From an uncultured Paracoccaceae bacterium (GTDB lineage Bacteria > Pseudomonadota > Alphaproteobacteria > Rhodobacterales > Rhodobacteraceae), in NCBI GenBank assembly GCA_913054485.1, contig CAJXHQ010000069.1, positions 1-9,964 on the forward strand: DNA of 9,964 nucleotides. The letters run 5' to 3'. The notes below the pieces were generated by a model. It searched no databases and was not told where the DNA came from. It saw only the letters and a list, made by a program, of their open reading frames with translations. Positions 4,667-9,964 of the stretch are shown piece by piece (position 1 is the first letter of the stretch; the number at the start of each line of letters is the position of its first letter). A program made the translations under genes and the position numbers.

Positions 4667-6403
4667 TCAGATCGACTTCAGGTATTCCAGCAGGGCTTTC
4701 TTATCCGCAGCGCTGAGGCTGGTGCCGAATTCATGGCCGCAGCGGCTGTTGCCCGAATCAAGCTGATCGCAGCCCGTTGTCTCGATTACATGGCTGAACA
4801 TCGTCTGATCCGCGGCCATGCCGACCGTGCCGATGTCGTAATTCGGGCCCGGTGTGAAGGATGCGGGCCGTTCGGCGGCGGGTTTCAGCAGATCGGCCAG
4901 TGTTGGCACTGATCCATTGTGCAGATAGGGGGCGGCGGCCCAGATGCCGTCCAGCACGCGGCTCTCATATTTGCAGCTTTCCGCGGCCGCGCCCTTCTGG
5001 ATACGGGCATCATCGCGCTGCGGGAAGGCTTTGCGCAGGTCCTCAAAGTCGGACAGGTCCGGCAGGCTGTGGCTGTCGTCCGGCAGGGCAGAAGACAGCC
5101 CGGCGATATGCTCGTCCTTCAGCAGCGACACGCCGTGCTGAACGATGGCGCCGATCACCGACAGGCCCAGCACGCTGATCGCCGGTTCTTCCGCCTTCAT
5201 CACGCCGCCCGCCAGCGGCACCGAGGTGCCCTCCAGCACACCGGTCTGAACGGTGCGGGTCAGGATGTGGCACTCGCGGGTGTCGGTGCCCACGTCCAGG
5301 ACCGGCGTCGCCCAGGTGGAGCGGAACAGCGAGCGGAACTCGCCCTTGCGCTTGCCATGGCATTCGACACAGCCGCCTTTGTCCGTGGCCAGATTGAAGA
5401 CCTCTTTGCCTTGGGCAGCCAGGCTATGGTTCAGCTGCCAGGGCCATTGCGGCGCCCCCAGCTCGCCGATCCAGCGCTCCAGCTGCCACAGCCCCTCCCA
5501 ATTGGCCGAGTTATGCGAGATGAAGTCACGGTTGAAAACCGCCCCGGGCTGCTCCAGCGGACGGAAGTCGGCAAAGACGCCGTACACCTCGCCCAGGTTG
5601 CGCGACAGTCCGAGAAGCTCATTGCCATTGGCCGCAAACCCCGGCCATTGGGTGAAATCCTGCCGGGTGGCGTTCCACAGGAAGGGATAGCGCACGGGCG
5701 CATCAGCAACGGCGATGTTGTCCGGGATCATGAAGTCGTTTTCTTCGGGGCCGATATCCAGCCCGGCCAGCCGGTTGAAGATCATCGAGACCGCATCCAG
5801 ACGCGCAGGCCCCCAGGCGGGATCCGGCAGCGAGCGTTCGATCAGCGTGTGGAACCGGCGGCTCCAGACCTCCAGATTGCTTTTCAGCCGGGCGGTTTCC
5901 ACGCTGTCCTGCGATCCGCCAAGCACCTTTTCAGCAAAGGCCGTGAAACTGTCCTCGCTGTCCAGAACAGCGAGGACCGCCTCGTCCAGATCCTTCAGGA
6001 AGCTCTGGAAATCCACGATGGCCGGGCCGCCGTCCAGCCGGTAGGCAGTGCCCGAAACTTCGATCTGCCGGGTGTGGCAGGCGGCACAGGTCATGCCGAT
6101 GGCCATCCCGGCGCCGCTGCCATTGGTGGTGAAGCCCACCGGGATATCAGCCTCCGCCCGGCCCGGCATCGGCAGGTAGCCGTAGCGGATCAGGGAATCC
6201 CGCAGGAAGGGTTGCCCGTCTGCGCTGCTCAGCGCCCGCATCCAGGCCAGCGGCATGATCCTTGCGCCCTGATCCTGTGTGTAGAACTGATCGCGTAAGG
6301 CGGGTGTCCAGCTCTTCCCCTGGTCGACATGGACGGTCTGCGCCGCCGCGGGAAGCGCAAGGGCTGCCGCCGTGGCAAGGCTTGCAAGTGATTTGAAAAA
6401 CAT
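4667..6403 (-). CDS. Exported di-haem cytochrome c, CcpA/MauG/RoxA-like (578 aa)
   Basis: This is a periplasmic or secreted di-haem c-type cytochrome. Residues 1-21 form a Sec signal peptide ending LALPAAA|Q. Two haem c attachment motifs are seen: CAACH (106-110) and CVECH (345-349). The block [19 protein letters not shown] (488-506) is the equivalent of the PYFHDGSV-T motif of di-haem cytochrome c peroxidases and MauG. At 578 residues it is far longer than classical CcpA (about 340). The layout, with widely spaced haems and a C-terminal [20 protein letters not shown], resembles the RoxA rubber-oxygenase-like group of di-haem proteins. Four further cysteines (C378, C477, C545, C555) could form disulphides. 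It might be a peroxidase, an oxygenase or an electron-transfer protein; the sequence does not decide. The ATG at 6403 has an AAGGAG site 8 bases upstream. The sulfotransferase-like gene ends 66 bp upstream with no terminator between, so co-transcription is possible. Confidence 0.87.
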   Translation of the reverse strand: MFFKSLASLATAAALALPAAAQTVHVDQGKSWTPALRDQFYTQDQGARIMPLAWMRALSSADGQPFLRDSLIRYGYLPMPGRAEADIPVGFTTNGSGAGMAIGMTCAACHTRQIEVSGTAYRLDGGPAIVDFQSFLKDLDEAVLAVLDSEDSFTAFAEKVLGGSQDSVETARLKSNLEVWSRRFHTLIERSLPDPAWGPARLDAVSMIFNRLAGLDIGPEENDFMIPDNIAVADAPVRYPFLWNATRQDFTQWPGFAANGNELLGLSRNLGEVYGVFADFRPLEQPGAVFNRDFISHNSANWEGLWQLERWIGELGAPQWPWQLNHSLAAQGKEVFNLATDKGGCVECHGKRKGEFRSLFRSTWATPVLDVGTDTRECHILTRTVQTGVLEGTSVPLAGGVMKAEEPAISVLGLSVIGAIVQHGVSLLKDEHIAGLSSALPDDSHSLPDLSDFEDLRKAFPQRDDARIQKGAAAESCKYESRVLDGIWAAAPYLHNGSVPTLADLLKPAAERPASFTPGPNYDIGTVGMAADQTMFSHVIETTGCDQLDSGNSRCGHEFGTSLSAADKKALLEYLKSI

Positions 6404-6469
6404 CTGCTGGCTCCTTGGGGGTTATGCGGAGCACTGTCCCAGAGCCGTCAGGATCTTCTCAGTTAAAAA

Positions 6470-7120
6470 TCAATCAAAAGTTGATTTCAGGACTGCCTTG
6501 CCCAGGCTGGGCCCTTCCAGGAAACCGCCGCCATCCAGCAGCCTCTTGTGCAGCTCCGCTTCTTCCTTGAATGCCATCAGAAGCTTTGCCCGTGTGCCTG
6601 GCTCCAGCTCGGCCTCAGCAGCGGGCGAAACATTGCGGCGGGCCAGGGTGGTCCCCTCTCCGAAGCGCCAGGCGAGAAACTCCTTCAGGGGCCCCGGCGC
6701 CTCATAGGCAAAGAGCGTATGTACCGCGAGCTCATGATCTGCGGACCGGATCATATTCCACTGCCGCCCGATGCGTGCGTGCGGCGGGCAGTCCTCGCTC
6801 AGCAGGTCGCGCACGTATTGATCAAAGCTGATCCCGGCGGTGGATTCCGGCTTGCCGTGCAGCTTCGGGCGCTGACGGTATCTGTACCAGCTGCGCAGGT
6901 GATCCTCGGGCTCGCGCAGTACTGCGAAAAGCTGCGGCTCCAGGCCGAACTCCGCCTTCAGAAAGGGCGCGACGCGGCGGAGATACTGGCCCGCGGTCAT
7001 GTGTTTGTACCGGTTTGGCAGGGTCAGCATTGCTTGCGGCCGCAGCGCCTGTTCGAGTGCGGTGGTCCCGGTTTTGGGCACGGCGATATAGGCCAGCGAC
7101 TGTTCGAAAAAAACCTGCAT
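6470..7120 (-). CDS. Sulfotransferase-like protein (216 aa)
   Basis: The protein looks like a small cytoplasmic PAPS-dependent sulfotransferase (P-loop NTPase-related fold). YIAVPKTGTTALEQAL (11-26) is the 5'-phosphosulfate-binding loop with Lys16. FAVLREPEDHLRSWYRY (65-81) is the 3'-phosphate-binding segment with Arg69 and Ser77. The acceptor cannot be predicted; comparable proteins in this bacterial group are thought to modify surface polysaccharide or other small molecules. The ATG at 7120 is chosen because it gives MQVFFEQSLAYIAVPKTGTT, with the usual short lead-in to the loop, and has a purine-rich CAGGGG just upstream. The frame is open to an ATG at 7252, which would overlap the end of the TetR gene by 52 bp and add 44 low-complexity residues. 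That longer start is less likely but not excluded. TetR lies 80 bp upstream on the same strand, the cytochrome gene 66 bp downstream. Confidence 0.8.
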   Translation of the reverse strand: MQVFFEQSLAYIAVPKTGTTALEQALRPQAMLTLPNRYKHMTAGQYLRRVAPFLKAEFGLEPQLFAVLREPEDHLRSWYRYRQRPKLHGKPESTAGISFDQYVRDLLSEDCPPHARIGRQWNMIRSADHELAVHTLFAYEAPGPLKEFLAWRFGEGTTLARRNVSPAAEAELEPGTRAKLLMAFKEEAELHKRLLDGGGFLEGPSLGKAVLKSTFD

Positions 7121-7200
7121 ACCCCTGTCTAAAAAAGCCCGCGCCGCGGCACCAGCCGGAATTTTGGAAAATTCCGCATCGTTATCCGCGAAGGAAACAC

Positions 7201-7770
7201 CTAAGGCCGCGCCGCCGTCTCTCCCAGCAGGTTTGCCAGTTTGCCGGGCCATCCGCCGGGCAGGTCTTCGGATTTCCCCATTGCCTGATGCCCGAAATAG
7301 AGATGCAGGATCATATCCGCCGCCGCGGCTGACCAGTCCGGATCCGCCGCGGGGCGGTGCTGCAGGATCCGCGCCTCGATGGCGCCGCGCAGACGCCGGG
7401 ACATCCTGTTGGCCTTCACGGCCACCCGGTGATTGACCGGCGCAAGTTCGACCATTGCGTTGCAGATGAAACAGCCGCGCCTCGGCTCGGGCGAGGGCGC
7501 AAAGAGCTGGGCAAGGCAGGCGCTGGCGGTGTCCGTCTTGCAGGACGCCAGCGTCTCTACCGTGGTGCTCACCACCGCCTGGTCGTAGAAATCCAGCGCC
7601 TTCAGATAGGCGGTCTCTTTATCCGTGAAAGCCTTGTAGAAACTGCCCCGCGTCAGCCCCATGGCAGTCAGCAGATCGGGCAGGTTGGTGGCCGCAAACC
7701 CTTGCCGCCAAAAGATATCCATCGCCCCTTCCAGGGCGGCATCCATATCGAATTCACGGGGCCGGCTCAT
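7201..7770 (-). CDS. TetR/AcrR-family transcriptional regulator (189 aa)
   Basis: This is a one-component repressor-type DNA-binding protein. The N-terminal TetR HTH covers about residues 9-55: ALEGAMDIFWRQGFAATNL, then LLTAMGLTRGSFYKAFTDKE with the recognition helix near 39-48. The C-terminal ligand/dimer domain includes RRGCFICNAMVELAP (97-111), a block shared with the group that includes NemR-like reactive-electrophile sensors. C100 and C103 form a CxxC, and C77 and C85 are nearby. Redox or electrophile sensing is therefore possible, but this is inference. The ATG at 7770 has no clear ribosome binding site; a perfect palindrome (7778-7787) lies 7 bp upstream, as expected for autoregulation. 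The gene is divergent from the secreted YHS-domain gene and upstream of the sulfotransferase-like gene, either of which could be its target. Confidence 0.92.
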   Translation of the reverse strand: MSRPREFDMDAALEGAMDIFWRQGFAATNLPDLLTAMGLTRGSFYKAFTDKETAYLKALDFYDQAVVSTTVETLASCKTDTASACLAQLFAPSPEPRRGCFICNAMVELAPVNHRVAVKANRMSRRLRGAIEARILQHRPAADPDWSAAAADMILHLYFGHQAMGKSEDLPGGWPGKLANLLGETAARP

Positions 7771-7777
7771 AGGGGAA

Positions 7778-7787
7778 TCTGATCAGA
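7778..7787. promoter_or_regulatory. Candidate TetR operator 1
   Basis: TCTGATCAGA is a perfect 10-bp palindrome centred on GATC. It sits 7 bp upstream of the TetR start codon and shares CTGATC with a second dyad centred exactly 60 bp away. The site is short, so chance occurrence is possible. Confidence 0.4.
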
Positions 7788-7833
7788 AATCCGTCGCGCC
7801 GTAAAGAACTTTGTGTCTTCACAGTTAGTTGTT

Positions 7834-7863
7834 TTGTACTGATCGGTTCCTAATTGCTATGTG
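7834..7863 (+). promoter_or_regulatory. Candidate promoter and TetR operator 2 for the YHS gene
   Basis: TTGTAC (7834-7839) followed by TATGTG (7858-7863) at 18-bp spacing is a loose sigma-70-type promoter match. Between the two hexamers lies ACTGATCGGT (7838-7847), a 10-bp dyad with one mismatched pair that resembles the palindrome next to the TetR start. A repressor bound there would block the promoter. The hexamer matches are poor, so confidence is low. Confidence 0.3.
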
Positions 7864-7906
7864 TCAGGAGCAGCAGGAAACACCCCTGCGCATCCCTGTC
7901 TCAAAC

Positions 7907-7935
7907 GGAGGAAACGGTCCTGCGCCGTTTCCTCC
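7907..7935 (+). promoter_or_regulatory. Strong hairpin in the leader of the YHS gene
   Basis: GGAGGAAACGG (7907-7917) pairs perfectly over 11 bp with CCGTTTCCTCC (7925-7935) around a 7-base loop. It ends 21 bases before the ATG at 7957. There is no T tract. A smaller stem (GCAGG 7873-7877 / CCTGC 7885-7889) precedes it. The 5' arm contains a Shine-Dalgarno-like GGAGGA that is not used by the gene. It may stabilise the mRNA or control translation. Confidence 0.5.
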
Positions 7936-7956
7936 CTCAAATCCGGAAGACCCGAC

Positions 7957-8430
7957 ATGAAAGCTCTGAAACCCCTTCTCGCCGGTATTGCCCTCTCTGC
8001 CACGCTGGCCGCTTCCGCCTTCGCCGCCGGCGTCGAGCTCAACGCCTCCTCCACCGGCCTGGCGCTGCAAGGCTATGACCCGGTCGCCTATTTCACCGAT
8101 GGCGCGCCCACCAAGGGAAATTGGAAGATCACCACTATCCACGACGACGCCACCTACCGCTTCGCCAGCGAAGAACACAAAGCCGCTTTTGAGGCCAACC
8201 CCGAGGCCTACCTGCCGCAATACGGCGGCTACTGCGCCTTCGGCGCGGCCATGGGGTTCAAGTTCGACGGCGACCCGACCCACTGGAAAGTCGTTGACGG
8301 CGAATTGTTCCTGAATATCTCCAAGGACATCCAGGAACGCTGGGTGGCTGACATCCCCGGCTTTGTTGCCCAGGCGGATGAGAACTGGACGCAGATCGCG
8401 GACAAGGCCCCCGAAGACCTGCAGCAGTGA
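7957..8430 (+). CDS. Secreted YHS-domain protein (157 aa)
   Basis: The product is an exported small protein with a YHS-type domain. Residues 1-23 form a Sec signal peptide (MKALKPLLAG then hydrophobic, ending ASAFA|A). The YHS block runs from about 33 to 110: LQGYDPVAYFTDG (38-49), YRFASEEHKAAFEANPEAYL (67-86), then QYGGYCAFGAAMGFKFDGDP (88-107) and the W110 position. Cys93 is the only cysteine. YHS domains are thought to bind metal, and similar single-domain secreted proteins are common in marine alphaproteobacteria, but the role is unknown. The ATG at 7957 is chosen because it starts the signal peptide and has GGAAGA about 8 bases upstream; the frame is open back to a GTG at 7861, but that would bury the signal peptide. 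It is monocistronic: a strong terminator follows. The divergent TetR gene is its likely regulator. Confidence 0.9.
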   Translation: MKALKPLLAGIALSATLAASAFAAGVELNASSTGLALQGYDPVAYFTDGAPTKGNWKITTIHDDATYRFASEEHKAAFEANPEAYLPQYGGYCAFGAAMGFKFDGDPTHWKVVDGELFLNISKDIQERWVADIPGFVAQADENWTQIADKAPEDLQQ

Positions 8431-8460
8431 CCCTGCACTGAAGGCCGGCTTTGTCCCGGA

Positions 8461-8492
8461 AGCAGCGGCAGATTAACTGCCGCTGCTTTTTT
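8461..8492 (+). terminator. Rho-independent terminator of the YHS gene
   Basis: AGCAGCGGCAG (8461-8471) pairs perfectly with CTGCCGCTGCT (8477-8487) around an ATTAA loop, followed by a run of T to 8492. It lies 30 bases after the stop at 8430. Confidence 0.93.
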
Positions 8493-8523
8493 GCGGCCTG
8501 AAACAGGCTGACATGCAAAGTGA

Positions 8524-8553
8524 TTCCGGGGCTGGCAGGCCTCGCGCTAGACA
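8524..8553 (+). promoter_or_regulatory. Possible promoter of the HAD gene
   Basis: TTCCGG (8524-8529) and TAGACA (8548-8553), 18 bp apart, are a weak sigma-70-like pair located after the preceding terminator and 27 bp before the start codon at 8580. GC-rich alphaproteobacterial promoters often match poorly, so this is a suggestion only. Confidence 0.25.
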
Positions 8554-8579
8554 GGCGCATGTTGCTTTGAGGATTTGCC

Positions 8580-9251
8580 ATGCCTGCCATTGATCTTGTG
8601 ATTTTTGACTGCGACGGGGTGCTGCTGGATAGCGAGATCATCGCCTGCGAAGCTGATGCCGCCGCGTATCGGGTGCTGGGGGCTGACATTACCTGGCAGG
8701 AAATCTCGGCCCTGTTTTCGGGCGTGCCCGATTCTGACGTGGACGCGCAGATCGCCGCAGATTTCAGCCTCACCTTGCCGCCGGATTTCCGGGAGCGGAT
8801 CAAGGCACGGGTAGAGGCGCTCTACCGCTCGGACCTGCAGGCTGTGCCCGGCGCGGCAGAGCTGCTGGCGTCCGTCCGCGGGCGCTCCTGCATCGCGTCT
8901 TCCTCCGCCCCGGCCAAACTGGCGCTGGGGCTGGTTGAATGCGGGCTCTACGAGCTGGTCTACCCGCATATCTACGCCACTGCGCTGGTGGCAAAGGGCA
9001 AGCCCGCACCGGACATCTTCCTTTATGCGGCGGCCCAGCGGGGTGTGGTGGCGGAGCGTTGCATCGTGCTGGAGGACAGCATTGCCGGTGTGACCGCTGC
9101 ACGGGCTGCGGGCATACGCTGCATCGGGTTTGACGGCGCGTCCCACATCACCGAGGGCCACGCCGCGCGGCTGCGGGAGGCCGGGGCGGAGTGCGTGGTC
9201 TCCAGCCTCGCCGGGGCGCAGACGCTCATTTTGGAGATGATGGGCGATTAA
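8580..9251 (+). CDS. HAD-superfamily phosphatase/phosphomutase (223 aa)
   Basis: This is a cytoplasmic HAD hydrolase of subfamily I, close to phosphoglycolate phosphatase and beta-phosphoglucomutase. Motif I is FDCDGVLLDSE (9-19), with nucleophile Asp10 and acid/base Asp12; DGVLxDSE is typical of the beta-PGM-like group. A helical cap domain covers about residues 18-85. Motif II is the serine cluster IASSSAPAKL (105-114), motif III the lysine in KGKPAPDIF (139-147, Lys141), and motif IV VLEDSIAGV (163-171, Glu165-Asp166). All catalytic residues are present and the length is normal. The substrate cannot be named from sequence. The ATG at 8580 has a GAGGA site 6 bases upstream. It stands alone between the YHS terminator and a convergent lldD-like gene. 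Confidence 0.92.
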   Translation: MPAIDLVIFDCDGVLLDSEIIACEADAAAYRVLGADITWQEISALFSGVPDSDVDAQIAADFSLTLPPDFRERIKARVEALYRSDLQAVPGAAELLASVRGRSCIASSSAPAKLALGLVECGLYELVYPHIYATALVAKGKPAPDIFLYAAAQRGVVAERCIVLEDSIAGVTAARAAGIRCIGFDGASHITEGHAARLREAGAECVVSSLAGAQTLILEMMGD

Positions 9252-9272
9252 CCCTGTTTGGCTGCCGCCCCG

Positions 9273-9300
9273 GTGCACGGAGGGTGTACAGGGGGTGCAC
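9273..9300. repeat. Three GTGCAC-like repeats at exact 11-bp spacing
   Basis: GTGCAC (9273-9278), GTGTAC (9284-9289) and GTGCAC (9295-9300) follow each other with an 11-bp period, each preceded by G residues. GTGCAC and GTAC are palindromic cores on about the same helical face. They lie 22 bases after the HAD stop, between convergent genes, which is an unusual place for an operator. Confidence 0.5.
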
Positions 9301-9314
9301 GCATGTCACCCCCT
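9290..9314 (+). terminator. Possible terminator hairpin after the HAD gene
   Basis: AGGGGGTG (9290-9297) pairs perfectly with CACCCCCT (9307-9314) around a 9-base loop. No proper T tract follows (CCTTGGTGTT), so termination is uncertain. It overlaps the last GTGCAC repeat. Confidence 0.35.
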
Positions 9315-9408
9315 CCTTGGTGTTGCATTGGCCTTCAAAGGGGCCGGTTTGCTAATGCGCCGTGCGGTCAGGCGATTTGACCAATCCGCACAGTCGAAGC
9401 GGTATTTA

Positions 9409-9964
9409 TCAGGCCCAGCGGCCTTCGAAATCCTCCGGAACCAGCAGGTTTTCGCGGCTCAGATCGGTGACATTGCGTACCCCGCAGAGCCCCATCGACA
9501 GGTCCAGCTCCTTGTGGATCAGTTCCAGCGTCTTGGTGACGCCGGCCTCTCCCATGGCGCCGAGGCCATAGACAAAGGCGCGGCCGATATAGGTGCCCTT
9601 GGCGCCCATCGACAGCGCCTTCAGCACGTCCTGGCCCGAGCGGATACCGCTGTCCAGGTGCACTTCGATCTTGTCGCCGACGGCGTCCATGATCGCGGGC
9701 AGCGACTTGATCGCACTCAGCGCGCCGTCCAGCTGGCGGCCGCCGTGGTTGGAGACGATGATCGCATCGGCTCCGACATTCAGCGCCTGTTTGGCGTCCT
9801 CGGCGTCCAGGATCCCCTTGATGATCAGCGGCCCATCCCACATCTTGCGGAACTCGCGGATGCGATCCCAGTCCAGGCTCTGGTCAAAGGCTTCTGCGGT
9901 CCAGGTGGTCAGCGAGGCAGGGTCATCCACGCCCTTGGCATGGCCGACGATATTGCCGAAGAAC
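9409..9964 (-). CDS. lldD: FMN-dependent L-lactate dehydrogenase, C-terminal part (window edge)
   Basis: The enzyme belongs to the FMN-dependent alpha-hydroxy-acid dehydrogenase family and most resembles L-lactate dehydrogenase LldD, which oxidises lactate to pyruvate and passes electrons to the respiratory chain at the membrane. The frame is open to the window edge on the minus strand, so only the last 184 of an expected 380 or so residues are present. Lys in PLIIKGIL (codon 9817-9819) contacts FMN. IIVSNHGGRQLD carries the catalytic base His (codon 9745-9747) and the substrate-binding Arg. HLDSGIRSGQDVLKALSMGA and TYIGRAFVYGLGAMGE form the phosphate-binding region of the TIM barrel. The sequence ends in DFEGRWA and TGA at 9409. 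Other family members (glycolate oxidase, mandelate dehydrogenase) are less likely but not excluded without the N-terminal half. Confidence 0.9.
   Translation of the reverse strand, partial: FFGNIVGHAKGVDDPASLTTWTAEAFDQSLDWDRIREFRKMWDGPLIIKGILDAEDAKQALNVGADAIIVSNHGGRQLDGALSAIKSLPAIMDAVGDKIEVHLDSGIRSGQDVLKALSMGAKGTYIGRAFVYGLGAMGEAGVTKTLELIHKELDLSMGLCGVRNVTDLSRENLLVPEDFEGRWA

Noticed and set aside
4919..6298. Long plus-strand open frame (459 codons) opposite the di-haem cytochrome gene
   Set aside because: It is antisense to a gene with a clear signal peptide, two haem motifs and a good ribosome binding site. Its translation is rich in Arg, Gln, Gly and Ala with no recognisable domain, as expected of a shadow frame in GC-rich DNA.
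7131..7165. GC-rich segment plus a run of T (minus strand) as a terminator between TetR and the sulfotransferase gene
   Set aside because: The T run is good, but the GC-rich part before it does not form a clean stem; the pairing is broken by a mismatch and leaves almost no loop.
7861..7956. GTG start at 7861 adding 32 residues to the YHS protein
   Set aside because: It would place a basic, non-hydrophobic segment and the leader hairpin before a perfect signal peptide; the ATG at 7957 fits better.
8547..9278. Minus-strand open frame (243 codons) opposite the HAD gene
   Set aside because: The HAD gene has all four catalytic motifs; the opposite frame has none and is a compositional shadow.
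9362..9391. GTGCGG/CCGCAC stem as a terminator for the lldD-like gene
   Set aside because: The stem is short with a long loop, competes with an alternative GGTCA/TGACC pairing, and lacks a U tract on the minus strand.

Overview
The base composition (GC-rich), codon use and gene content suggest an alphaproteobacterium of the Rhodobacteraceae, probably the Roseobacter group (Leisingera/Phaeobacter/Ruegeria-like). This is inferred from the proteins: a trpB of alphaproteobacterial type, an L25/Ctc protein with an acidic tail next to pth with a Lys/Ala/Pro tail, YHS and DUF2237 proteins, and an LldD-type dehydrogenase. The window is chromosomal, mostly housekeeping and accessory metabolism. I see no transposase, integrase, CRISPR array, tRNA or rRNA.

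Layout. Bases 1-1036 (+) hold the 3' part of trpB, closed by a strong intrinsic terminator. Bases 1100-2017 (+) hold two small genes encoding about 90-residue proteins that are clearly paralogues (CDG-ELL and VLLQD-W motifs, aligned without gaps from residue 24). Each has its own structured leader; I do not recognise the family, and it is the best candidate here for something undescribed. Bases 2029-4497 (-) form a leftward run: rplY (L25), its terminator, a 45-codon remnant of an AraC-type regulator, pth, a DUF2237 gene, and a small ABM-fold monooxygenase with the Asn-Trp-His triad of the IsdG haem-degrading enzymes.

Bases 4667-7770 (-) carry an exported di-haem cytochrome c of the CcpA/MauG/RoxA-like superfamily, a small sulfotransferase-like protein, and a TetR-family regulator. 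The TetR gene is divergent from a secreted YHS-domain protein (7957-8430, +). The 186-bp divergent region holds two GATC-centred dyads and a strong leader hairpin, which suggests that the TetR protein controls itself and perhaps the YHS gene. A HAD-family phosphatase/phosphomutase (8580-9251, +) follows, then a structured convergent intergenic region with a triple GTGCAC-like repeat, and finally the C-terminal half of an FMN-dependent L-lactate dehydrogenase (9409 to the window edge, -).

Functional links are limited. rplY and pth are both translation genes that commonly sit together. The other genes look like independent units, apart from the TetR/YHS divergent pair and the tandem paralogue pair. 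No complete new multi-gene system is evident.
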